Part shown: positions 33,301 to 42,105 of the stretch, one piece after another
How positions within the stretch are numbered: position 1 is the stretch's first letter
Layout: each line of letters opens with the position of its first letter
Source of the DNA: Plasmodiophora brassicae
Lineage: Eukaryota; Endomyxa; Phytomyxea; Plasmodiophorida; Plasmodiophoridae
Assembly (NCBI GenBank): GCA_039704465.1
Contig: JASFAU010000003.1
Span: 496,001-560,000 of the forward strand
Reading direction: 5' to 3'
DNA length: 64,000 nt
Notes under the pieces: generated by a model
Told to the model about the DNA's origin: nothing
Seen by the model: only the letters and a program-made list of their open reading frames with translations
The model's database searches: none
Translations under genes and position numbers: made by a program

Positions 33301-35685
33301 GACCGGCGCCCAACGCACCCGGATCGCCACGTTCCTGCTGGCGGCCATGGCGCAGAACGCGACCGCCGCCGCCTCGTCGTCGCTGTCGTCGTCGGCGGCG
33401 GCGTTGTCGCCCGACGAGGTCCAGGCGCTGGCCGTGACGACGGCGGCGATCGCCACGGGCGCCAACCTGACGACGGCGGCGGCCAGGACGGCGCTGCGCA
33501 TCACGAGGCACGCCATGAACGCGTCGGCGGCGTCGGCCGCGGCGATGCCGGCCGTGGCGGCGACGGCCGGCGCCGTTTACCGGGCGCTGGCCGGCGCCGC
33601 CCGCCACGACCTGATCCCGGACGTCCTCGACGTCGTCAACGGCATCGGCCCGATCCTGCTGGGCGATCAGGTGCGTGCGCGGCCGGCCGGTGCGTGTGTG
33701 CGTGTGCGTGTGTGTGTCTGACGCGCACACAGGTCGTCGGCCAGGACCCGGTGTCGGCCACCGACGGCGACCTGTTCACGGTGACGACGCAGCGCGCCCT
33801 GGGCGCGCGCCCGATCGCGCTGCCGGGCGCGTACGCGCTGCCGTCGGTGCCGGGCGTGATCGGGGCGGGCGCCGGCGTCAGCGCCGTGCAGTGGCGCGTG
33901 CAGCCGCACAACGCGACGACGACGAACGCGACGAATGCGACCGTCTGCTCGGCGGCCACGACGCTGAACGTGTACGCGGCGGGCACGAGCGCGCCCGTCG
34001 CCGTCCACAACCTGTCGGCGCCGATCGTCGTCAGCGTGGCGTGCCCGGAGACGGCGCCCTGCACCGGGAACTGCTCTGGGCTCGGCGCCGGCGGCACGTG
34101 CCCGCCCGGCTGGTTCGGCGCCCGGTGCGACCGGCGCGCCGTCTGCGTGTCGTACGACCCGGGCGCCGACCGCTGGACGGACGCCGGGTGCGTCACGGTC
34201 GGCGCCGACAACACGACGACGTCGACCGGGGGTGCGATCCAGTGCGCGTGCACGCACCTGACCGACTTCTCGGTGGAGCTGCAGGCGTTCGTGCCCGACG
34301 TGCGCACGCCGGATCCGGGGTCGCGGCGCGAACTCCTGGCGGGCCACGTCGACCTGGTCAGCCGCCCGGTCCTGGAGCTGGTCGGCGCCGTGCTCGCGTT
34401 CCTGGTCGTGGGCACCGCCCTCGGGTACCGCCTGGACGAGCGCGTCCGCAGCGAGCACCGCCGCGCCCTGTTCCAGCAGGGCCGCAACCTGGTGACGCAG
34501 CAGGGCGCCCTGTACACGCGCATCCGCAAGCTCAAGGGCGTCGACTGCCAGGCGTGCCGCGTGACCATCGCCTGCGGGGCGAACAGCGTCGTGCAGACCG
34601 TGTCGGACCGGAAGAAGGGGCGCAAGCGCGACATCATCTTCGACACGGTCGTCGCGCAGCTCGTGCCGGCGGCGACCACCTGCATCGACGTGCTCGTCGA
34701 GCCGGACAACGCGCCGGCGTCCAGGTTCACGATCCCGGTCGAGTGCGTCGTCGACGGCGACCTGCACCGGGGCACGCTCCTGCAGCGCCCGAACCAGCGC
34801 CTGGGCGTCGAGATGGTGCTCGGGTCGGCCCTGTCCGCCAAGGCGGACCGGTCGGCGCTCGGCCGCGGCCTGCTCTGGTGGAAACTCCACCACATGTTCG
34901 TGACCATCTTCTTCCACCACGACAACTTCATGTCGCGGCCGCAGCGCGTCCTGGTCCTGTCGTTCAGCGTCCTGGCCAACATGGTCCTGGCGGCCCTGTT
35001 CGGCCGGTACCAGTACACGACCTGGCAGCAGTGGCTGGGGGCCACCGTCTGCACCGCCCTGATCATGGTCCCCGCCCAGCACGCCATCACCTACCTGTTC
35101 TACCTGCACCATCGGCAGGCGGTCGCCAGCGAGCAGGCCTGGGCCCGACACTTTGGCGCCGACGTCCTGTTCCCGCGCACCTCCCTGTACCGGTTCCGCA
35201 CCGGCCTGTACCTCAAGAAGCCGCTGTCGTCGTACCAGGGCGACGTCGACATCGACAAGGCGACCACGCGACGTCCGCCCGCCCCCGGCACGGTCCTGGA
35301 GCGGGACCGCGCCGCCGACATGGACCGGGCGTACGCGGCCGCCAATCGTGGCGTCGTGATCCACTCGCTCGCCTACATGGTCGTCTACGCGCTGATCGGC
35401 GCCTGCGTCTTTACCATCCTCTGGTACGGCATCTACTTTGACGACGCCACGTCCCGCGCCTGGGTCCAGTACACCATCTTTGGCATCGCCTACAACGCCG
35501 CCTTCCTCCAGCACGTCCCGCTGCTGACCTTCGTGCTGTTCAAGGGGTCCCTCAACAGGCAGGACACGATCATGGCCGATGACGGCGCCGCCGTCGGGCC
35601 GACCCAGGTCCCCGTCGTCGTCGGGTCGGCAGCGGCGCGCCTGATGCCCCTGGTCGTCACCAACGTGGCCAACGGAACCATCTGA
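30327..35685 (+). CDS. Polycystin-1-like receptor with REJ/PKD-like region, GPS, C2-like domain and TM helices
   Basis: Signal peptide from 30327 (RSNVAAVVVALLLSCRHALS), then a Ser-Pro-Thr-Pro repeat stalk (30445-30720). A very long extracellular part of about 1000 residues contains several Ig-like/PKD-type units (for example LRLSGAGSTG...YYWSS and IALDASASFDPDA...YAWAC, the PKD pattern) and a REJ-like Ala-rich region. Next come a Cys-rich piece with CPPGWFGARCD (EGF-like) and a GPS-type site CACTHLTDFSVEL near 34250. After the first membrane helix (about 34360-34420) follows a cytosolic domain at the place of PLAT, then four more hydrophobic segments up to 35550. Introns at about 31078-31139 and 33673-33732. 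This is the architecture of polycystin-1 family receptors, truncated in the number of helices (about 5 rather than 11). Confidence 0.8.
30445..30720 (+). repeat. 24-bp tandem repeat encoding Ser-Pro-Thr-Pro stalk
   Basis: About ten imperfect copies of a 24-base unit of the type GTGTCACCTTCGCCGACGCC plus four bases, coding for repeats such as VSPSPTPQ. The three or four central copies are identical, which shows recent expansion or homogenisation. It forms a probable O-glycosylated stalk near the N-terminus of the polycystin-like protein. Confidence 0.9.
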
Positions 35686-36033
35686 CCATGTGCCCGCCGC
35701 TCGTTCTCTGCACATAAAGCGCAGGCCCCGGCCGAGGCGGTTGCTGTATCTGAGACGTGCCACTGGGAACCAGCATCGGGGGCGCGGGGGGCAGCTGGGC
35801 CCGATTCCGATATGGACCTGGGCCCTCGCGGTGGATGGTACCGCCCTCAGGCGGATCGATCTGGTGCCGGGTAAGATTTGTGGCGATCGTCCGCGTCAGC
35901 GCGTGATCGTCTCTGCAACATCTTGGTATGGTCTGCGATCCACGCCGTCCCCCCTGGTAGGGCGATCTCCCTCACTAGAATCTCGATCGGGCCGAGGTCG
36001 TTCGTGGGCCTCGACACGACCGCTGCCAGCGCC
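35686..36033. other. Intergenic, nothing recognised
   Basis: Between the polycystin-like gene and the P450 gene, both rightward. The P450 open frame extends back to 35878 without an ATG before 36034. Confidence 0.4.
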
Positions 36034-37898
36034 ATGCCAGACGACGCGTTCGCCGTCAACGAGGACAAGCAGGGCCATGCGACCGACCAGGAGCACCACC
36101 ACCTGGGCAAGAAAGACGACAGCAGCAAGCCGGCGTTCAAGCCGGCCTCGAAGCAGCCGGCGCCGGCCCAGGTGCGAGGCATACCCGCACCTGGGCCCGT
36201 CCCGGAGCGCAGCGGCGGGGCCCACGACCAGGAGCACGCGCCTGGCGAACCCGCACCCGTCGTGGTCGAACCCGCCAACGCCGAGACGCGCCTCGTTCGT
36301 GTGACCCGGTACCTGGCGTCGTGGGCGGGCCCGCTCGACCCGCTGCCCGCCATCGACGTCGTGCGCTGGGCCACCAACCTGATCGGCACGTTCATTGACG
36401 GGCGGGCGGCCGCCGGTGGCGCCCCCGTCTTCCGCATGCACATTGGCCTGCCCGTCGTCGTCCTGACGGATCACACGTCCGCCAAGTTCTTCCTGGGGAG
36501 CCCGTCGGCCGACCTCGACCGCGAAGACTTCAAACGGTGCGACGACCGCCGCCTCCCCGATGCTGTCGTGGTCGCCTGGCGGTTGCTGACGTCTGTCGGT
36601 GCAGGTTCGGGCCGCTGGGCGTCCCCGCGACCCTGGTGAAGCAGGCCATGCCGTCGCTGGTGGCCAGCGACGCCAACGGGCACAAGCTGGACCGGGCGTA
36701 CACGGTCGCCCTGATGCACAGCCGGTTCGGGCACGTCGAGGACGCGCTGCGGCAGTCGCAGCAGATGGTCTACGACGACTTCCTGCCGGCCCTGCTGCGC
36801 CACCCGGACCGGTACACGATCGGCGACGTGGCCACCAAGTTCGCCGGCCAGTTCATGTTCAAGTGGTTGCTGGACACGACGCCGCCGAGGTACGGGCCGC
36901 GCGCTGTACCGGTAGCCGCACCAGGCTGTTGATGCCCGCGCCGCGCCGGTGATTGCACAGCCTGAAGGCCATGACGACGTACATTCCCGACGTGGTCAGC
37001 GACCTGCAGACGAGCAACTGGCTGGGCGGCCTGCTGGGCACGGTCGGTCGCCGCGACTCGCTGGGTGCCGCTCCTGCCCCCGAACTGACCGGGTGCGCGC
37101 CCGGTTGCTCAGGTGGCCTGCACGCTCAAGTTGGCGGCGTCGCACTCCAAGGCGCTGTCCGAGGAGGGCCTGGACATCATCCGGCACTCGGACCTGTACG
37201 AGCCGTACAGGAAGATGGCGCTGGCGTTGGAGTACACGACCGACGACCTGGACCGGTGGCTCCAGTTCCTGATCCAGTTCAACGGCATCGCGGGCATCGG
37301 CCTGCCGCTGGCGTCCGCCATCGCCATGCTGTCCGAGCAGCGGTCCACGCTCGACGACCTGCGCCGGGAGATCGGCAACGACCCGCTGCGCTTCGACACG
37401 GTCGACCGGTACCCGCTGCTGGAGTCGTTCGCCTACGAGTGGCAGCGGTTCTTCCTGCGCCCAACCATCATCTTCAAGAAGGCCATGAAGGACCTGCAGG
37501 TGCCCAGCACCGGCGGCCCCCTGTACCAGGTGCGCAAGGGCGACCTGATCTGCGCCGCCCTGCCGCTCTGCCTGCGCGACGACGCCGTCTTCGGGGAGGC
37601 GGCCGGCCAGTTCAACGCGCGGCGCTTCCTGGACAACCCGTCGCTCAAGTCGCAGGTCTTCACGTTCGGGTTCGTCGACGCCGCCCACGACCCGGCGCCA
37701 CAGACGGCCCGGTTCGGCTGCGCCCTGTACAGCGCGGGCGTCGGCCTGGCCCTGTTCAAGATCCTGATCGGCACCTGGATCCAGCGCGTCGACTGGGAGT
37801 GCGACCAGGAGATCTCGTTCGCCGGCAAGTACACGGGCGACTACGGGCCGCTGACCGCCAAGTTCAAGAGCGTCAAGCGCCGCCAGCCCCAGCACTGA
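36034..37898 (+). CDS. Cytochrome P450-like enzyme, CYP74-like
   Basis: Start chosen at 36034 (MPDDAFAVNEDK), followed by a charged leader of about 80 residues. The P450 part starts at about 36290 with RVTRYLASWAGPLDPLPAID and GLPVVVLTDHTSAKFFL. Introns fall at about 36541-36604, 36890-36958 and 37048-37112. The C-terminal part contains YQVRKGDLICAALPLCLRDD, then FNARRFLD, FTFGFVDAAHD, and a heme-ligand stretch with FGCALYSAGVGLALFKILIG. The short, unusual Cys-loop without the FxxGxRxCxG pattern, and the segment before it, resemble the CYP74 clan (allene oxide synthase, hydroperoxide lyase), which rearranges fatty-acid hydroperoxides without needing oxygen. I-helix Thr and ExxR are not in classical form. 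No membrane anchor; substrate unknown. Confidence 0.72.
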
Positions 37899-37919
37899 CG
37901 GCCCCAGCCTGCCAGGCGG

Positions 37920-37948
37920 ACACACACCCACACACACACACCCACAGA
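37920..37948 (+). repeat. CA-rich microsatellite
   Basis: Imperfect run of ACACAC units between the P450 gene and the convergent R3H gene, probably in both 3' regions. Confidence 0.8.
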
Positions 37949-38023
37949 CAGACCGCACACCTGTCCCAGTTATGAATCCGCATCGATTGGTACATGGGGG
38001 GTGCAGCAGCAAACGTCGTCGCG

Positions 38024-39348
38024 TTAGGTGCCGCCCGACCACGGTCGCAGCTTGTAGGTCGCGCTCGACGTGCTCTGCATGGCGTCAAGGGCGGCGCGAG
38101 CGCTGCCGAACACGGCAATGACGCGCCCGTCCGACAGCCACCGCAGCGTGCACGGGCGCTGCTTCAGGTCGTCCAGCAGCATGTCGATCTGGTAGTTCCT
38201 CGCGCCGACCGGCAGATCGTACACCTCCAGCATGCTCGTGCAGACTGGACAACCGCAACGCACGGTCAGCATCGGCACACGCACACACGCCAGCGATTTG
38301 CCGCCGACGCCAGCAAACGTACACGTGAACGAGTCGGCGTCGGGTCGCTTCTGTTCCGCCCAGTCGGTGTCGACGTCGACGACGGATTCGTTGATGAAGA
38401 GCTGGTCGGCCTGGAGGGGCGCGTACGGGCCCGCCGCCGCCGCCGCCTGCCTGGGCATGGACGACGACGGCGGCCAGTACGGCCCTGCCGCCTCGTACGG
38501 CGGCACGGGCGGCGCGTACCCCGACGACACGCTCCTGAACGGGACGACGTTGCGTCGGTACAGGTCCTGGTCCTCGTCATCGACGACCGGGAGGTCCTCG
38601 TCGCCGTCGTCGTACAGATCGGCACGGCCGTCGTCGTCGTCGTCGTCGTCAGCGGCGCCGTCGTCCAGGTTGAACAGTTTGGCACGGGCGCGCGCGTACG
38701 CCTCCTCTCGGGTCTACGTGGCAGAGCGGCGGCGACACCGTTCATCAGCACACACGCGGCGGTGGTCGCCCCATACGACGTACCTGTAGCGATGTGTCGA
38801 CGGCGGCGTCGCCGGTCGAGCCTGTCCTGGAGGCCGATGACGGGACACCCGACGCGGACGGGCCAGGTTGCCGCCTCATGATGCGGACCGGTGCCGGGGC
38901 AACGGCGCCGGCCGATGTCGCGTTCGCCGGCGCCGCAGGTGGCACGGCCAGGTCGCAGAGGCGCAGGTCAGGTCTGTGGGATGGCGTTCAGCAACGGAGG
39001 GGCAGGATACGACGCGTCCGGTACCGACATGGACGACTGGTCGAGCTTGACCAGGACCAGGTGGCGCTGGCCGTCGGGCGTGCGCAACGATGGGTGCTCG
39101 ATCCGGTACAGGTCGGCGACCTTGTGCAGCAGCAGACGATGGTAGGACGACATGGGCGGGAACATGACGCGGTCCTGGTTGGGGTCGCGCAGGAACGCCT
39201 CGACCTGCGCCTCGAACTGCATCAGGAGCGGGCGGTCGCGGTCGTTGCCGAGCGCCTGCACCAGTATGGGATCAATGTCGCCGTGCGCAGCCGGCCTGCC
39301 TTCCGGGTCGTCGCCCATGTCGGTCACGCGTGGTGGGTGCAGGCGCAT
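38024..39348 (-). CDS. R3H-SUZ domain RNA-binding protein
   Basis: Starts at 39348 (MRLHPPRVTDMG; a second ATG at 39318 is as likely). An R3H domain follows at about 39030-39280, with the core SSYHRLLLHKVADLYRIEH. After introns, a SUZ-type motif appears as PVRIMRRQPG (about 38885-38915) and EEAYARARAKLF (about 38665-38705), the two halves of the SUZ signature. A very acidic run (DDDDDDD) follows, then a Pro/Tyr/Ala stretch. The C-terminal 100 residues include PCTLRWLSDGRVIAVFGSARAALDAMQ, an RRM-like fold seen at the end of some R3H proteins. R3H and SUZ both bind single-stranded RNA, so a role in mRNA control is likely. Stop at 38024. Confidence 0.85.
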
Positions 39349-39645
39349 GTCAGCGAGGGGCGCCGCGCATCGAGGGGGCCAAGGGGACGCAGCGATCCAG
39401 TAATAGATGGACGGATGGATGGCACCACCCTGCGAGTGCGGCTGCGGCCCACCACCGCCACGACCGCGCCCCGGGGCGGACTTCCCGCCGACGTCTTGCG
39501 CAGCGGACCGACCCAGTGGCCCAGTGACCAGTGCCCTGCGGCCGCCCCACCACCACACGGCCAGCGACGATCCCGCGCACCATCACCTGGTTGAGGCAGG
39601 CGCTCGGCAGACCATGACAGGTGCAACCATTCATATATATGTACA

Positions 39646-39660
39646 AACACACACACACAA
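39646..39660 (+). repeat. CA microsatellite
   Basis: ACACACACACAAC run just after the stop codon of the minus-strand fucosyltransferase gene, in the region shared with the upstream side of the R3H gene. Confidence 0.7.
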
Positions 39661-39664
39661 CGTA

Positions 39665-40897
39665 TCAGCAGTCGTCGAACGAGTAGCGGATCCGGGTCGT
39701 CGAGAAGGCGCAGTGCTTCGGGCGCTTGCGGAAGTCGTCGAACTCGTAGAACTGGCCGTCACTGCACAGCGCCCTGGCACGCCGGGCCCTGGAAGCATCC
39801 GTCGTCCATTCGGCGCCCAGGATCGCGGTCGGATCCGGTATGACCCAGCCGAACCACTCGGCGTCGAACAGGATCACTTCGCCGGAGCGCCCCGCGTCCA
39901 GGTCGTGCGCGACTTTCAGGGCCATCGCCCACTGCCCGAAATTCGACGAGAACGTCACCGCCAGCGGATTGCTGTGTTGCAGATCGACAACGGCGTTCAC
40001 CGCCTCATCCGCCGTCTCGGCACGCGGTGTCGGATGGTCGCTCCTCAGGAAACGATGCAGCAACCTGGAGGGGCTGCGGCCCCTGGTGACCTCGTCGAAC
40101 TCAGGCAGGACGACCTCGGGATCATCGGTGGCAATACGGACGACCATGGTGCGGTCGTCGTCGTCGTCGGCGGCGGCGGCAGAGGCGACCCTGTCCAGTT
40201 CGTGCACGAAGTCGGACATGGGCACGGGCCGCGCCTCACGGGCCTTATCCGTTCGCCGGACGTGCATGCCTGCGAATCGGTCGGCGTCGAGAGCAATATC
40301 GGGGGCGATGCCACGACGAGGCGACGCCAGGAACGCCAGCGCGTGAATGTTCCACCACAGGCGCCCGTGGTCGGCCAGGGCGTCCGGTGGCGACTCGTAC
40401 AGCGTGTTCTTCACCGAGTCGATGTTGACGTGGCCGTCCGATCGGAACGTGCACTGTTGAACGTCGGCATTGGGCGGCACGCTGCAATTCGTCCATGGGT
40501 CCAGGTGGCCGCTGTGTGGGAGGGCGTCCCAGTCGATGACCAGGATGCGCCCCGTGTTGATGGCCGCTGCTAGACACCCGCGGTAGAAGCACAACGACGA
40601 CCCGAACTGCCCCTGATCGTAGATGGACGCCTTCAGGTATTTGGCTGTACTGCAGTCCGATCGGAACTGGTTCCGGCGGATCAGCGCAACGGTCCGTCCG
40701 TGTTCACGAGCCGCCTGGCAGTGTTGTGTGCTCGTATTCCACCAATCACCCAGAGGTTGACCAGGTGTCCGTACGCTGGACCATGCCGTAAACGTTGGCA
40801 CCGATGATCGCAGCACCGAGTGAATGGACACGAGGCTCACCAAGGCTGCGGCGATGACCGCACCAATGACTAGCGCTCTGCCACGACGAACTCGCAT
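39665..40897 (-). CDS. GT23-type (FUT8-like) fucosyltransferase, type II membrane protein
   Basis: 410 residues, no intron, from the ATG at 40897. After a basic start (MRVRRGR), residues 9-28 are a membrane anchor (LVIGAVIAAALVSLVSIHSV), as in Golgi type II glycosyltransferases. The donor-binding motif GMHVRRTDKAREA at about 40230-40268 matches motif I of alpha-1,6-fucosyltransferases (HVRRTDK). A later block with IATDDPEVV and SSNFGQWAMALKVAHD follows the same family. Compared with animal FUT8 (about 575 residues), the coiled-coil stem and the SH3 domain are missing. It would use GDP-fucose in the Golgi; acceptor unknown. A GT65/GT68-type O-fucosyltransferase is an alternative, less supported. 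Confidence 0.8.
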   Translation of the reverse strand: MRVRRGRALVIGAVIAAALVSLVSIHSVLRSSVPTFTAWSSVRTPGQPLGDWWNTSTQHCQAAREHGRTVALIRRNQFRSDCSTAKYLKASIYDQGQFGSSLCFYRGCLAAAINTGRILVIDWDALPHSGHLDPWTNCSVPPNADVQQCTFRSDGHVNIDSVKNTLYESPPDALADHGRLWWNIHALAFLASPRRGIAPDIALDADRFAGMHVRRTDKAREARPVPMSDFVHELDRVASAAAADDDDDRTMVVRIATDDPEVVLPEFDEVTRGRSPSRLLHRFLRSDHPTPRAETADEAVNAVVDLQHSNPLAVTFSSNFGQWAMALKVAHDLDAGRSGEVILFDAEWFGWVIPDPTAILGAEWTTDASRARRARALCSDGQFYEFDDFRKRPKHCAFSTTRIRYSFDDC

Positions 40898-41382
40898 GGT
40901 CGTCGCAGCGCTGGCAGATTCCTGGAGTGACGCAGATATTCACGGGGGAACAGCGGCGAATCCCCGCAGATTATACCACACGACAGCGCCAAGACGTGTG
41001 TCACGCACACGAAGTTGCCGTTCCGCCCCGTTCCGGCCAGAAAGCTTGACTTGTGTCCATGACGGTTACCTGTGGCCAGTTGACCAAGTTGACGGACTCG
41101 ACGACTCGTCCGCGCTATCGGGATGCCGACGGTTTTGCGGTCGATCGTCACGTTGACGAGAACGTAATTCCATGAACGTTGCCCTTTCGGCGCGTTCCGT
41201 GGCACCGTCAGAGACACCAGGAACGGCAATTGTACAAGATCCACATGTCGGGCTGTCAACAACGCCAGCGACGATCCGTCTGACACTAAATACCAGAGTC
41301 CAGAAGCGAGATGGCCAGAATGGGCCTGCGGGATAACCGTGACGGAGTCCGTGGCGGAATCCGCTCGCGATAGGTAGTCGCG
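40898..41382. other. Intergenic, divergent promoter region with an open frame
   Basis: Between the leftward fucosyltransferase and rightward CSL4 genes. A 233-residue frame on the minus strand (40870-41571) has fairly coding-like composition (for example WNYVLVNVTIDRKTVGIPIA) but overlaps the first exon of CSL4 and has no ATG in a sensible place. I do not call it. Confidence 0.35.
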
Positions 41383-42067
41383 ATGATTGTTAGCCCAGGC
41401 ACTGCTGTCGCCCCAGGGCAAATCCTCGCCCAGGGTGCCGACGTCGCTGCCGCCGATGGGACCTATCTTGCGAACGGTGCCGTCATTGCCTCGGTGGTTG
41501 GCACGTTGACTGTCGAGCAAGGCGGGACACCCGGCGCTCAGGTAGTCTGTGCTCGGCACTGCCAACAGCAACGTTAACGGCCTGCCGACAGATTGTATCT
41601 GTGCGTCGGAGGCGAGCTCCTGGTGTCATCCCCAAAGTCGGTGATCGAGTCACAGTCCGCGTTACCAAGATCAAGTACGCAGTCGCGCTCGTTGTCTGGT
41701 CGGTGTCGCTGACAAGTGATTTGTGCACAGTATTCGGTTCGCGACGACCGAGATCATATGCGTAGGGAGGATCGTTCTACCAGAGCCTTTCCCAGGCATC
41801 ATTCGCGTTCAAGATGTCCGCGCGTTGGAGAAGGATGATGTGCAAATGTACCGATGTTTTCGACCTGGCGATATCGTCCTTGCCACTGTCATCTCGTTGG
41901 GCGACTCCAAATCATACTTCCTGTCGACAGTCCAGGATGACCTTGGCGTCATCGTTGCACGGAGCACCACCGGCCACGTGATGGTCCCTGTCAGCTGGCA
42001 GCAGATGCAGTGCCCACACAGCCATGCTCTTGAGTATCGCAAAGTCGCCAAACCGGAAACGTCATAA
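41383..42067 (+). CDS. CSL4: Exosome RNA-binding cap subunit CSL4 (EXOSC1)
   Basis: First exon 41383-41541 gives MIVSPGTAVAPGQILAQG and GTYLANGAVIASVVGTL, the N-terminal barrel of CSL4. After an intron, IVSVRRRAPGVIPKVGDRVTVRV begins the S1 domain near 41595-41670. After a second intron the S1 domain continues with ICVGRIVLPEPFPGIIRVQDVR (about 41755-41820), and the C-terminal zinc-ribbon-like part (GDIVLATVISLGDSKSYFLSTVQDDLGVIVA) ends at 42067. The start codon is taken as the ATG at 41383. CSL4 caps the RNase PH ring of the exosome and guides RNA in. It is short, as usual for the family, but the expected C-terminal cysteine pairs are reduced to one (MQCPHSH). Confidence 0.85.
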
Positions 42068-42105
42068 ATACATCGACGTGATCGAACACATGATGTGTAT
42101 GAGCG

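Noticed and set aside
33667..35763. 698-residue open frame on the minus strand, and several others over 400 residues in 31.2-35.7 kb
   Set aside because: Caused by high GC at third positions. The plus-strand frame has signal peptide, GPS-like site and membrane helices; the others do not.
40870..41571. 233-residue minus-strand frame between the fucosyltransferase and CSL4
   Set aside because: No start codon at a fitting place, overlap with a well-supported CSL4 exon and no domain.
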